Source: Carboxylicivirga sediminis (GTDB lineage Bacteria; Bacteroidota; Bacteroidia; Bacteroidales; Marinilabiliaceae). Taken from it: a stretch of DNA of 64,000 nucleotides. Below are positions 37,046 through 45,809 of this stretch, one piece after another. The notes under the pieces are model-generated. The model was not told the origin of the DNA and searched no databases. It worked only from the letters and a program-made list of their open reading frames with translations. Location: the NCBI RefSeq assembly GCF_018156225.1, contig NZ_JAGTAR010000002.1, positions 124,001 through 188,000 of the forward strand, written 5' to 3'. The position numbers and the translations under genes were made by a program. The stretch's first letter is position 1. Each line of letters begins with the position of its first letter.

Positions 37046-37657
37046 ATGACAACAACCATCTACTATGCTCCTGATGCCGTTGGAAGCCTGGCTTCCATCT
37101 TCACTGATGGCACATACTTGTATGAGCGTGTGCATCAAATCGGCAGCCTGGGCGCATTGGATGGATGGTTAAGACGCATTGGAAAGAAGTTTAAACGAGG
37201 CATTAAGAAGTTTGGTAAAGGCATTGCAAAAGTGGCTAAAAAGGTAGGCAAAGTAGCCGTTAAGGTGGTTAAAACAGCCCTGCCGATAGTCAATACCGCG
37301 CTGACTTTTATCCCAGGCGTTGGATGGGCGGCCAAAGCTGCACTCACCGTAGCAGAAGAAGGCATTAAGGCCATTGACAAAGCCAGTAAAAGGCGCAAAC
37401 AGCGCAAACTTCAAAAGAAGCTGAACAGCATGAATACCAGGTTAGCCAAACGCGCTAACAAGGTTAAGCCAACTCAGCGAATTGACAAGGCTCCAATTTC
37501 TCAAATAAACCAGGTGAAGCTCACACCAGTCAAGCCGGCTCCACCGCGCTATTCTGCAATGGATTTCATGCGGATTAATGCAGCGGTACAGCGTGACAGA
37601 GTGAAAGTTGATGATGTTGTCAACCTCGTGCGAAGCCAGGTGAAACAAAACTATTAA
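37046..37657 (+). CDS. Cationic amphipathic-helix membrane protein
   Basis: Residues about 41-80 (WLRRIGKKFKRGIKKFGKG, then AKVAKKVGKVAVKVV) read like a membrane-active cationic peptide and echo the segment at 264-294 of the upstream protein. A hydrophobic stretch follows (ALPIVNTALTFIPGVGWAAKAAL, about 78-100), then a very basic tail (KRRKQRKLQKKL). It is likely a virion membrane or penetration protein. No family is recognised. Confidence 0.65.
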   Translation: MTTTIYYAPDAVGSLASIFTDGTYLYERVHQIGSLGALDGWLRRIGKKFKRGIKKFGKGIAKVAKKVGKVAVKVVKTALPIVNTALTFIPGVGWAAKAALTVAEEGIKAIDKASKRRKQRKLQKKLNSMNTRLAKRANKVKPTQRIDKAPISQINQVKLTPVKPAPPRYSAMDFMRINAAVQRDRVKVDDVVNLVRSQVKQNY

Positions 37658-37701
37658 CGATTAAAAATTAACCGGCTAATGCCGACAAACAAGTAAATCA
37701 A

Positions 37702-38184
37702 ATGAGTACAGAATTAAAAAAAATCGGAGCAGTAGCCGGTGGAGCATTTATCGGCGGAGCTGCCATGAAGATGACAAAGAAGTCCGATGGTACTTCTAAT
37801 CCTATCGGTTCAATTGGAGCTGCCGGCGTGGGTATTTACCTGGCCATGAAAAGCAAATCACCAATCCTTAAAAACCTGGGCTATGGTTTAGCCGCAGTTG
37901 GTGTGGTGGGCGTTGTGGGCAATGTTGCTCAAAAGGTGCCAATGATGCAGAAATTCACGCCTACCATCAATGGTTTAGGTGAGTTGTACGAGGATGAAGA
38001 AGGCAACATCATCGAGTTAGGTGGTGTAAATGGGCCACAGCTTGTACAGGACAGCAATGGTAACACCTACATGGTTGATGGCCTGGCAGGTGATGACCTG
38101 AATGACCTGGTAGGTTTTGAAGACGAAGAGTTCGACGAGTACGAAGACCTTTCAGGGGTAGGCGAGTTGCAAGACTTAGTCTAA
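37702..38184 (+). CDS. Gly/Ala-rich membrane protein with acidic tail
   Basis: Three Gly/Ala-rich hydrophobic helices (IGAVAGGAFIGGAAM, SIGAAGVGIYLAM, GLAAVGVVGVVGNVA) occupy residues about 8-80. The rest is acidic and contains INGLGELYEDEEGN and a very acidic end (FEDEEFDEYEDLSG). It lies before a strong terminator. Probably a membrane protein of the particle; not recognised. Confidence 0.62.
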   Translation: MSTELKKIGAVAGGAFIGGAAMKMTKKSDGTSNPIGSIGAAGVGIYLAMKSKSPILKNLGYGLAAVGVVGVVGNVAQKVPMMQKFTPTINGLGELYEDEEGNIIELGGVNGPQLVQDSNGNTYMVDGLAGDDLNDLVGFEDEEFDEYEDLSGVGELQDLV

Positions 38185-38231
38185 GCAACCTAAAGTAACC
38201 ACCCACAAACAAAGCAAACAAGTGAAGAATA

Positions 38232-38256
38232 CCACCGCCAGGTGCGGTGGGTTTTT
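38232..38256 (+). terminator. Terminator before the candidate capsid gene
   Basis: CCACCGC (38232-38238) and GCGGTGG (38244-38250) followed by a T-run. Confidence 0.82.
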
Positions 38257-38282
38257 AAGTAACTAAATAAAAAAGCAGTCAG

Positions 38283-38888
38283 ATGTTAAAGACAGACTAC
38301 ACAAAAGGACAGCGCGTATTACTCGCAAAAAAAAGCTTGATGAACAAGCAAATGCAAGCGGATTTCCGTGATCAAAAAGTTCGCTTCATGGATTCAGATG
38401 TTAACCACATCGCAGATATCACAACTGCCGGTGGTGTGTACGACTTGTTGCGTACAACCAACGATAAGATTGTTGGTCAGAGTGATTTTGACAGTAACAA
38501 GCTTGAAGCAGGTGTAAACGTTGCTGTTGAGAAAATTAAAATTGGATATGGTAAGGCTGTTGCAGCTGATAACACACCAATTAAAGACATCGTATTCTCT
38601 TCATTGGCCGGTGCTATGCCTGAAGCCTTGAAGCGTGCGAAGTTGATCATTAAGCAAGACAACAAAACGTTGTTAAAGCTGCCTGTTGAGCGCTTCACAC
38701 AAGGAGCCGTATCAACCAAAACCCAGGGCGAGGAAGATGCGCTTGAGTTAGGAACTCCACTGGTATTAATCGAGCAGAAGCCGATTGATATTCAAATTGA
38801 GTTTGGTCAGGGTGCCGATATTGTAGCCGGCCTTGACAAGCATTACTTACAAGTTCGCTTGATGGGTACTGAAACTGCCGCTAAGTAG
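38283..38888 (+). CDS. Candidate major capsid protein (201 residues, beta-rich C-terminus)
   Basis: A helical head (about 1-45) is followed by alternating strands (NVAVEKIKIGYGKA, AKLIIKQDNKTLLKLPVERF, KPIDIQIEFGQG) and a last strand YLQVRLMGTETAAK. This strand order is compatible with a single jelly roll, but no fold can be proved by eye. It is the only gene between two strong terminators, which fits a separately and highly expressed protein. It is too short for a double jelly-roll or HK97 capsid. The capsid role is an inference. Confidence 0.5.
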   Translation: MLKTDYTKGQRVLLAKKSLMNKQMQADFRDQKVRFMDSDVNHIADITTAGGVYDLLRTTNDKIVGQSDFDSNKLEAGVNVAVEKIKIGYGKAVAADNTPIKDIVFSSLAGAMPEALKRAKLIIKQDNKTLLKLPVERFTQGAVSTKTQGEEDALELGTPLVLIEQKPIDIQIEFGQGADIVAGLDKHYLQVRLMGTETAAK

Positions 38889-38921
38889 GTTTTTTTCATA
38901 AAAGAGGGTTATTAATTTGAG

Positions 38922-38951
38922 AAAGGGTGGTGATTGTCACCACCCTTTTTT
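38922..38951 (+). terminator. Strong terminator after the candidate capsid gene
   Basis: Perfect 12-bp stem AAAGGGTGGTGA (38922-38933) and TCACCACCCTTT (38937-38948) with a 3-base loop and T-run. Confidence 0.92.
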
Positions 38952-38969
38952 AATAAACACTAAAGCACA

Positions 38970-39353
38970 ATGGAAAATAGAAAAGAATATTTCATCCAAT
39001 CAGAAACAATCAGTTTTGCTACTGGCATAACCGCAGGAACCAGGCGTACTGAAGTGGTTCTAAATTCAGCCTACGAGCGTTGTATTGGTGTTGCAATCTT
39101 TGAGACTAAAGATGGTGGCGGGCCTTACCGTATTGGTCTTGATGACAAGGATAAGCAATACATCTCAGTAGTGCATAAAGACATGCTTATTTCATCACCG
39201 GCAGCCGGTATGAAGATTGAGGATCGCTTTTTAAAGCAAAACATCAAAGCCGGTGGCCATAAGGTGCAAATATCAACGGCCATTCCTGCCAACCTGGCAA
39301 GTGACCTGGAATATGATTTTGTATTCCTACTGGAACGTGAACCACAGAAATAG
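38970..39353 (+). CDS. Beta-rich small structural-like protein
   Basis: 127 residues with regularly spaced strands (TEVVLNS, CIGVAIFETKDGG, HKVQISTAIP, EYDFVFLLERE), which suggests a beta sandwich such as a single jelly roll. It follows the candidate capsid gene after a terminator and lies 6 bp before another beta-rich gene. It may be a minor or second capsid protein; no homology is recognised. Confidence 0.55.
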   Translation: MENRKEYFIQSETISFATGITAGTRRTEVVLNSAYERCIGVAIFETKDGGGPYRIGLDDKDKQYISVVHKDMLISSPAAGMKIEDRFLKQNIKAGGHKVQISTAIPANLASDLEYDFVFLLEREPQK

Positions 39354-39359
39354 TAAAGC

Positions 39360-39647
39360 ATGAATCTACTCAAAATGAAAGTGGTAGTTGATTCTGCCAC
39401 TAAAAACAATGACACATTTGATGTTAACAATTGTGTGGGTTTTACGGTCATCAATAAAGGTGCATCGGACTGTACACTGCATTACGAGGGTGGTGCAGCA
39501 TTAATGACAGTTGCCAAAGATACAGCACGTGAATTTCCTGGACACTCAGGTTACACCTACTTTGGAACCATGCAAATAAAGTTTGTCGGCTCCAACGAGG
39601 GTGATGTTGAAATCATCAAAAGCGTAGCATCCACCGAAGAATCGTAA
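39360..39647 (+). CDS. Beta-rich 95-residue structural-like protein
   Basis: Predominantly strands (MKVVVDSAT, GFTVINKGASDCTLHYEGG, MQIKFVGSNEGDVEII). It is tightly spaced between the 38970 and 39651 genes (6 and 3 bp), so co-translated with them. It could be a capsid pentamer or cement protein; role inferred from context. Confidence 0.52.
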   Translation: MNLLKMKVVVDSATKNNDTFDVNNCVGFTVINKGASDCTLHYEGGAALMTVAKDTAREFPGHSGYTYFGTMQIKFVGSNEGDVEIIKSVASTEES

Positions 39648-39650
39648 AAC

Positions 39651-40928
39651 ATGAGTACGGGTAGAATCATACAAAATAATACAGGGCAAAAGGCCGAGGC
39701 TCCGATACAAGTTTATGTGTCGGATGGAACACACAAGTATCCATACGGCCACCCTGATTATTTCTCTTCGCTTAAACCCGATGGGATGGTGCTGTTAGAC
39801 CTCAAAAAGAACGAGTACAGCGAGTTTCGTGTAGATACAGATCGTGACTTCACCATTTCACTATATCAACACATGGTTGGTTCCAGGTATAAGCTATTTG
39901 TGTACCGGAGTCAGGACACACCAATCAACATCCATTTTAATGGCGAAGCCCAGGTCTTTACCGTAAAAGGCACTCCTGATGGTCAGAGCTTCATTGTGCT
40001 TAATATTGAGGTAGCAGAACTTGCCGGCAAGCTCATTAACCGCATTGGTGCCACATCCGAGAAGTTGGAGGAATTAGTATCAAGCCTTAATAGTTCAGCC
40101 ATTAAGTTGAGTGAGGATGTTACTTTCAACGGAGTTAGCCAGGGCAGTTATAATGATGGTGACACCATTCAAAAAGACACCATTCTAACGGAAATACTAA
40201 AGAAATTCGCACAGAAAACACTACCGGTTACTTACTCAGCTCCAAGTATGGGATTAACCCCATCGAGCCAAAGTGTAGAAGCCGGAACCAACGTTGCACC
40301 AAACATTGCGGCCACATTCACACAGCGAGATGCCGGTGCAATCAATCGCTATCTGCTTCAATTATCAACTGCCGGTGCTGCTAATGTTAACCTGGTAGAT
40401 GCTGCCATACTACAAGCCTATGCCCAGGCAAACATCCAGGTGCAGGATGGTCAACACCTCAGTTACACGGCCACCATCTTTTATGACGAGGGCATTACCA
40501 AAGTCAATAATGTGGGCCAGGAAGATCCAACCGGTAAAATACTGGCCGGTAGCCTGGTAAAAAACCTTATTTACACAGGCGTTCGTCAAGCTTTTTATGG
40601 CATGGACACAACCAATGCCAATCCAACAACAAGTGCGCAGATTCGCGCCTTATCGGGTAAAAAATTAAATCCGGCCAACGGAACCACATTCGCACTAAAC
40701 ATACCGGCCGGAACCAAACGAGTTATCATTGCCTACCCTGACACATTGCGCGACCTATCAAGCGTGAAATATGTAGAGCTAGGTAATGCAGAGGTAGCGG
40801 ACACCTTTACCAAACTGGCCATTAATGTAGAGGGGGCCAACGGCTACCAGGCTATTGGCTATAAAGTGTACGTGTACATTCCTGATGTGGCCTTTAACGC
40901 AAGTGCAACCTATAACGTGACTATTTAA
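39651..40928 (+). CDS. Virion surface/spike-like protein with Ig-like domains
   Basis: 425 residues, no signal peptide. The N-terminal part (about 1-140) is beta-rich. The middle (from about 185, VTYSAPSMGLTPSSQSVEAGT) and C-terminus (ending FNASATYNVTI) look like Ig-like or fibre domains seen in Bacteroidota phage structural proteins. Its stop overlaps the start of the next gene (TAATG). Probably a spike or base of the receptor-binding structure. Confidence 0.58.
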   Translation: MSTGRIIQNNTGQKAEAPIQVYVSDGTHKYPYGHPDYFSSLKPDGMVLLDLKKNEYSEFRVDTDRDFTISLYQHMVGSRYKLFVYRSQDTPINIHFNGEAQVFTVKGTPDGQSFIVLNIEVAELAGKLINRIGATSEKLEELVSSLNSSAIKLSEDVTFNGVSQGSYNDGDTIQKDTILTEILKKFAQKTLPVTYSAPSMGLTPSSQSVEAGTNVAPNIAATFTQRDAGAINRYLLQLSTAGAANVNLVDAAILQAYAQANIQVQDGQHLSYTATIFYDEGITKVNNVGQEDPTGKILAGSLVKNLIYTGVRQAFYGMDTTNANPTTSAQIRALSGKKLNPANGTTFALNIPAGTKRVIIAYPDTLRDLSSVKYVELGNAEVADTFTKLAINVEGANGYQAIGYKVYVYIPDVAFNASATYNVTI

Positions 40929-41761
40929 TGGCAGTACAAGCATTACCCATACCCAAACCATACAAGCGACTAGGCGCATTCCCAATAGATGAAGATTCAG
41001 TCTTTTATGACCTGGCTTCAATGGAGGCATACATAGCCGGTGGTTCAGCTTATCCTGGACACGTAGTTTCCCTGGTTAGCATCGTTCAAAATAAGGTTGA
41101 TACCTTTAAGATTCTGCCGGATAAAAGTTACTTACCTACTGGTGGAACTGATGAGAAAAACAAAGGTTGGAAAGCCACAGAAGCACAACTAAACACCGAC
41201 CTACCGGTTGGCGAAAGTGGTTGGTTTGCCCTGGTTGGCGAAACCGATACATTTTGGACATGGGATGCAGATACAAATGCCTGGGTAAATACCGACAGCA
41301 AACAAGCGCCAATATCGGTAGATGCCAATCCTATTGAGGGAAGCATGAATCCGGTTAGTTCCGGTGGTGTTTATGCTGCTCTTTCTGCCATAAAAACGCG
41401 CAGACAATTAAATCCAGGAACAAATATTTCATCGGATGCACAAACAATAAGCATCGACTGCAGCAAACAAGCAGTACACCGCTATTCCTTTTCCGATGGT
41501 GTAATAACTGGTATTATATCATTCAGCAATATATCGTCAATTGAAGAATACAAGAATAAACTAATCATTGATAATTCAGCCAACAATTCAGGGTTGACAC
41601 TAACACTCAATGATAACAGCGGTGGAATAACATTAGACAATGCAACCAACGATTTTCCTGGCAATTATCCAAACATTAATATCCCCCCAAAAACCAAGTG
41701 GATTCTGAGAATTGAGAATGAAAGTGATTCTGTTATTTACATTAATTACATCGAAAGATAA
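40928..41761 (+). CDS. Fibre-like protein with NPVSSGGVYAAL motif
   Basis: 277 residues. Residues about 135-155 contain PIEGSMNPVSSGGVYAAL, a motif typical of tail-fibre and receptor-binding proteins of many phages. The N-terminal part (about 45-125) includes a segment like those in phage adaptor proteins (FKILPDKSYLPTGG...GWFALVGETDTFWTWD). The C-terminus is a beta-rich head. It is coupled by TAATG overlaps to both neighbours. The motif is the best single evidence that this block builds a host-binding virion part. Confidence 0.68.
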   Translation: MAVQALPIPKPYKRLGAFPIDEDSVFYDLASMEAYIAGGSAYPGHVVSLVSIVQNKVDTFKILPDKSYLPTGGTDEKNKGWKATEAQLNTDLPVGESGWFALVGETDTFWTWDADTNAWVNTDSKQAPISVDANPIEGSMNPVSSGGVYAALSAIKTRRQLNPGTNISSDAQTISIDCSKQAVHRYSFSDGVITGIISFSNISSIEEYKNKLIIDNSANNSGLTLTLNDNSGGITLDNATNDFPGNYPNINIPPKTKWILRIENESDSVIYINYIER

Positions 41762-44637
41762 TGGCAGAGAACAGGGCTAATAATGCTTTAGCAGTTTTAG
41801 GTAAGGTAAATAATACACAGTTTGAAGATGTTATCCATACTGGAACTCCGCGCCCTGTACAAAGGGGTAGGTGCTACAATTTTACCGGACATGGAATTGA
41901 AGAGATACACATTCCTGCAACGAATGATGTGGTCACTTATGCAACTGCATTAGATATTAATGGAAATATTATTGATGATGTGGCGGCTCTTTTTTCCGTT
42001 GACAAATACATAGTCACCTATGGTAAGGCTATTTTCAATATCAAGCTATGGACAAAGGCAACCCCACCCACAAATGAGGAAATCTTTCAATTCTACCATA
42101 ATGACTTTAGTGATTTATTTACCTGGTTAAAAGCAGATGAAGGTAGTGGAAGTATAGCATACAAGGCATGGTCCGGTGGTGTCAATGGAACTATCGTTGA
42201 TGCAATTACAGTTCCATATGAACAGGACATGAATAGCATACATCAATATCAAGATATATTCAGTTGGCATAATGAAGTTGGTTATTCTCTCAAGAAATTC
42301 TATGACCTACGAGCCGAAAACTATTATGCTGATGACGCACCTCCTGTTTATTTGCACCAGGTATCTCAATTCGCATTGCAGAATGGTTTAGGTGTATTAT
42401 ACACTACAAGAATACGAAAACGAGTTCCGAGTTTAGGTGCTGGTGCTGAATGGGGAGTAGCATATATACCCCCAGTGGTTGGTGATAATAAAGCAATATT
42501 AACACCTTATCCTGAGGGGATCTATTTGTCTAATGATAGTTATGGAGCTTCCGGATTATCTATTGTTAAGGGAAGCACCGATCCAAACTTTCCAAATGCA
42601 AGATTTGAATTTGATGCTGAGTTTTTTGGTGGACAAATGAACTTAGTCGTTAGAAACTTAATAGACTTCTTAAAACCATTAAATGATAAGGTTACTGAAA
42701 TAGTTAGTACAGCAGGATTAGCTAACAACTATTCAAATACGATTTACAACTGGTACACCACCACAGCTACCCAAGCCGAAAAGGACGCTTTAGATGCAAC
42801 GATACCAAACGACATGGATGGTTCTAAAGTAAATTATGAGAGGTTTTATGATGACTTAGTTGGTGGTCACAAGGGCAATAAAATATCCAATATTGCAAAC
42901 GAGGCAATCAAATACACCCATCCCACACCTATCACAGGTAAATTCACCTTATTACAGGGACAGATTCACAATAATAACACTTCGCACTTTGCTACACTAT
43001 ATAGTGGATTGGAGTTTTCAATAGCCTCAATAGCGATGGATTACAACAACCTGGGTGAAGAGAATAACTACATGCTACTGAAAGATGCTAGGCTCTTTAC
43101 ACTGGAAGATATTTTAATCCCCAGGGCAGAAGATATAAAACTACCACCCTTTAAAGATGTAACTGGTGGTCTATTAGATTACTTCGGAAAATGTCAGAAT
43201 AATGCTGATTGTGTGAATAGTGCATGTTATACCGGTAACAACGCAGGCTTCTATCGTTTGACTGAAACCAATTTTACCAACTTAACAAATTTCGAGTTTA
43301 GTTTTTGGATTCAACCGCTAAGTGCGGATGGAGTAGAATTAAATTTAACAGTGGTTGCAAAATATAAATACAGCAGTTCTTCAAGTTTTCAAGTAACACG
43401 TACCGCAAGCTCTGGCCCGATTGGAATAAGTGTAACAGACGATACTGGTGCAACACATCGAATTGATATAATACCCAATGCTTCAATCATTAATAATATT
43501 GGGGCCGTTCTAAAAGGAACTGTAAAAATATATGGCACTACATTGAAAGGTTATTTCAATGATGTTTTGACCGACAGTACAACAATGAGTGGTAATATGC
43601 GTATTTGGGATGGTCCATTTACAATAGGAGCTACTAATGAAGGCGCAGGAGTCCTTAGAAATATTTACAATTTTCTACAATTTGAATTAAAGGAGCTAGA
43701 TATTGCTGGTAATCAAGTTAAGACTTTATCATTTATAAATTTTGACCAACCTATAGTAGATCCAACTAACCACATCGCATTTTCAAAAACACAATCTAAC
43801 CATGCAACTCTAATAAATGGCTCACTTGCTAACTATGGTCGTCAGAATGTCTTTCATGATTTAATGGTCAATGGATTTAGTGGAGGTAAAGCTGGTCAGT
43901 ACGTTTTCAATATTACAAATATGAAAGAAGCCTTTGACAATGGACTATTCACTGTTGAGTTTGGGTCAGGTTCTGGGCATGCTTACAGATTTGAGTCAAA
44001 TGGAGACTTAATTATGAGTGCTACTAGCTCTGGTTCATTTATAATAAAGTTCACTGAGAGGATGTACTACCTGTCATATACTGGAGATATGAATCTCACA
44101 CCAAAAGTGTCTTATGTAAGGTGGCTTGGTAGTCAAACAGCAACCGACACATACCCTAAATCAGGGAAGCCTACCCAAAGCGATGGAAGACCTTCTATCA
44201 GCAATCCTGGCACTGGCTTTGGCAATATATTATTTATGGCATTTTTTAATAACGATACTGAATATACAATGAAATCTGTTTCGCTTAAATACGATGGAGA
44301 ATGTATCCCTGCAAGTGTCGATGATCCAACCAAAGATGCTACAAATAACGTATTACAAGTTGTCCAGGACGGTAAATCATTTCTTGATTGTGGAACTGAG
44401 TTATTAGCACCTAGAACACCTGATTTTGTGCAGAGTGACATTAACGATAACATCCTGTTTGACATTAATGGCACACCCTTTCCCCAGTCATTTGCAAGTA
44501 TCCAGGGTGTAAATGATAATAAATTCTTTGCCGATGTAAATCAAAAACCTAATGGCATTATTAGAAATATAAGATTCCATAAAGCACCATTATCAAGAAA
44601 CCAATTAGACACTGAAAAACGCACTACAAACAATTAA
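41761..44637 (+). CDS. Large receptor-binding-like protein with LamG-like parts
   Basis: 958 residues, the largest structural-looking protein. It shows at least two concanavalin/LamG-like segments: LFTWLKADEGSGSIAYKAWSG (about 120-140) and FEFSFWIQPLSADGVELN followed by IGATNEGAGV (about 515-640). Four Cys occur in GKCQNNADCVNSACYTG. Such domains bind glycans. The gene is more AT-rich than its neighbours, as often seen in exchangeable host-range genes. It starts by overlap with the fibre gene. Confidence 0.6.
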   Translation: MAENRANNALAVLGKVNNTQFEDVIHTGTPRPVQRGRCYNFTGHGIEEIHIPATNDVVTYATALDINGNIIDDVAALFSVDKYIVTYGKAIFNIKLWTKATPPTNEEIFQFYHNDFSDLFTWLKADEGSGSIAYKAWSGGVNGTIVDAITVPYEQDMNSIHQYQDIFSWHNEVGYSLKKFYDLRAENYYADDAPPVYLHQVSQFALQNGLGVLYTTRIRKRVPSLGAGAEWGVAYIPPVVGDNKAILTPYPEGIYLSNDSYGASGLSIVKGSTDPNFPNARFEFDAEFFGGQMNLVVRNLIDFLKPLNDKVTEIVSTAGLANNYSNTIYNWYTTTATQAEKDALDATIPNDMDGSKVNYERFYDDLVGGHKGNKISNIANEAIKYTHPTPITGKFTLLQGQIHNNNTSHFATLYSGLEFSIASIAMDYNNLGEENNYMLLKDARLFTLEDILIPRAEDIKLPPFKDVTGGLLDYFGKCQNNADCVNSACYTGNNAGFYRLTETNFTNLTNFEFSFWIQPLSADGVELNLTVVAKYKYSSSSSFQVTRTASSGPIGISVTDDTGATHRIDIIPNASIINNIGAVLKGTVKIYGTTLKGYFNDVLTDSTTMSGNMRIWDGPFTIGATNEGAGVLRNIYNFLQFELKELDIAGNQVKTLSFINFDQPIVDPTNHIAFSKTQSNHATLINGSLANYGRQNVFHDLMVNGFSGGKAGQYVFNITNMKEAFDNGLFTVEFGSGSGHAYRFESNGDLIMSATSSGSFIIKFTERMYYLSYTGDMNLTPKVSYVRWLGSQTATDTYPKSGKPTQSDGRPSISNPGTGFGNILFMAFFNNDTEYTMKSVSLKYDGECIPASVDDPTKDATNNVLQVVQDGKSFLDCGTELLAPRTPDFVQSDINDNILFDINGTPFPQSFASIQGVNDNKFFADVNQKPNGIIRNIRFHKAPLSRNQLDTEKRTTNN

Positions 44638-44640
44638 GCC

Positions 44641-45195
44641 ATGATTAAAATTACTATACCAAGCAAGTATATCAAGCGTTCAATCCTGAATGCTACCGAT
44701 GAAACAATCCCTGCCCTGGTTGAATATGCGGCTCAAATGACCAATGTGTATGGGATATTACCAAAATCAAAAGGAGGCATAAGTACATCGGAACTAATTG
44801 ATGATGCCGAAGTCGATTTTGACATTGACCATTTAAGGCTATTAAGCCAGGTTCCTGGTGCAATGGTTGTAGGCTTTAAGGCAAAGGCATATTTCAAGGT
44901 AGCAGACATGAATACGTTTGTTCCGGACTATTTACCCAACGCCATAAAAGCAGCGTTATTGGATGAAAACGGAGTTGAGATTGAACCTGCAAAATTGAAA
45001 ACATGGAACGAATGGGTTCTACCAAACTATAAAATTGATGCCATTGAGGAAGATGTAAACGGTACAATAAAAACGTTCTATTGGTTTCTGAATTTTGCCG
45101 GAACTGGCTATTCCCTGCCATCTGATATTGTATTGCGACTATTTGATGAAAGTAGCATTGAATTGCTTAATGAGAAGCCTCTTTTAAATGTGTAG
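44641..45195 (+). CDS. Hypothetical protein closing the first structural block
   Basis: 184 residues, mixed alpha/beta, no signal. It follows the LamG-like protein by 3 bp, so it may be its chaperone or assembly partner. A non-coding gap with AAACCGAAAG module C follows. Not recognised. Confidence 0.55.
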   Translation: MIKITIPSKYIKRSILNATDETIPALVEYAAQMTNVYGILPKSKGGISTSELIDDAEVDFDIDHLRLLSQVPGAMVVGFKAKAYFKVADMNTFVPDYLPNAIKAALLDENGVEIEPAKLKTWNEWVLPNYKIDAIEEDVNGTIKTFYWFLNFAGTGYSLPSDIVLRLFDESSIELLNEKPLLNV

Positions 45196-45235
45196 CAACT
45201 AATTGAGATAGCGAATTCTTATTACAATCCCCTTT

Positions 45236-45299
45236 AGAAAAACCCCCAAAAACCACCAAATCGGGAAGAAAACCCCCCGAAACTGCAAAAAACCGAAAG
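45236..45299 (+). promoter_or_regulatory. AAACCGAAAG module, copy C, with C-run repeats
   Basis: AGAAAAACCCCC (45236-45247), AGAAAACCCCCC (45267-45278) and GAAACTGC before AAACCGAAAG (45290-45299). The last part matches copy A in all but two positions over 21 bp. It lies 45 bp before the 45345 gene. Confidence 0.5.
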
Positions 45300-45344
45300 C
45301 GTGATTATGAAGACTAATATTTTAACATCGAAAATCAGACAAAA

Positions 45345-45809
45345 ATGCGCGAGACGTTTAAAAATGCAGTTATTAACAACATCGGCAGAATCATTGCCGG
45401 TTTAATCGTTACTGCCGTTCTAGGAGTAATTTCAACCATTGTAGTTGAGCCAGTTAAAGAAGTGGTAAACATGCCAGGCGAAGTCAAAGAAGCTCTCCAG
45501 GACTTAGGCCAAAAGCAACAACAATTAGAATCCAGGCAAATACAACTTTTCAACACCCTGGACAAGCAATCAAAGGCCGATAGTGCTATTTATCAGCAGC
45601 TTGAGAAACTCAATAAATCCAATGGAATGCTACAAAAGGAAGTATCCGTTGTCAATACTAAGCTTGCTATTATACGCGATGAGCTACCGGCCCTGCACGA
45701 ACGGTTCAATGATATCGAAAATACGGTAAAGAACATTAGAACATACAGCGATTACGCTTATCAACCATCATTTAATTCATATTTCAATGAACAACAAACC
45801 ACTAATTAA
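45345..45809 (+). CDS. Membrane-anchored coiled-coil protein
   Basis: 154 residues: one N-terminal membrane helix (IIAGLIVTAVLGVISTIVV, about 16-34), then a long coiled coil (EALQDLGQKQQQLESRQIQL... to about 130). First gene of the second structural block; its end overlaps the next gene by 23 bp. The shape resembles phage spanin or virion membrane scaffolding proteins; the function is unknown. Confidence 0.62.
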   Translation: MRETFKNAVINNIGRIIAGLIVTAVLGVISTIVVEPVKEVVNMPGEVKEALQDLGQKQQQLESRQIQLFNTLDKQSKADSAIYQQLEKLNKSNGMLQKEVSVVNTKLAIIRDELPALHERFNDIENTVKNIRTYSDYAYQPSFNSYFNEQQTTN

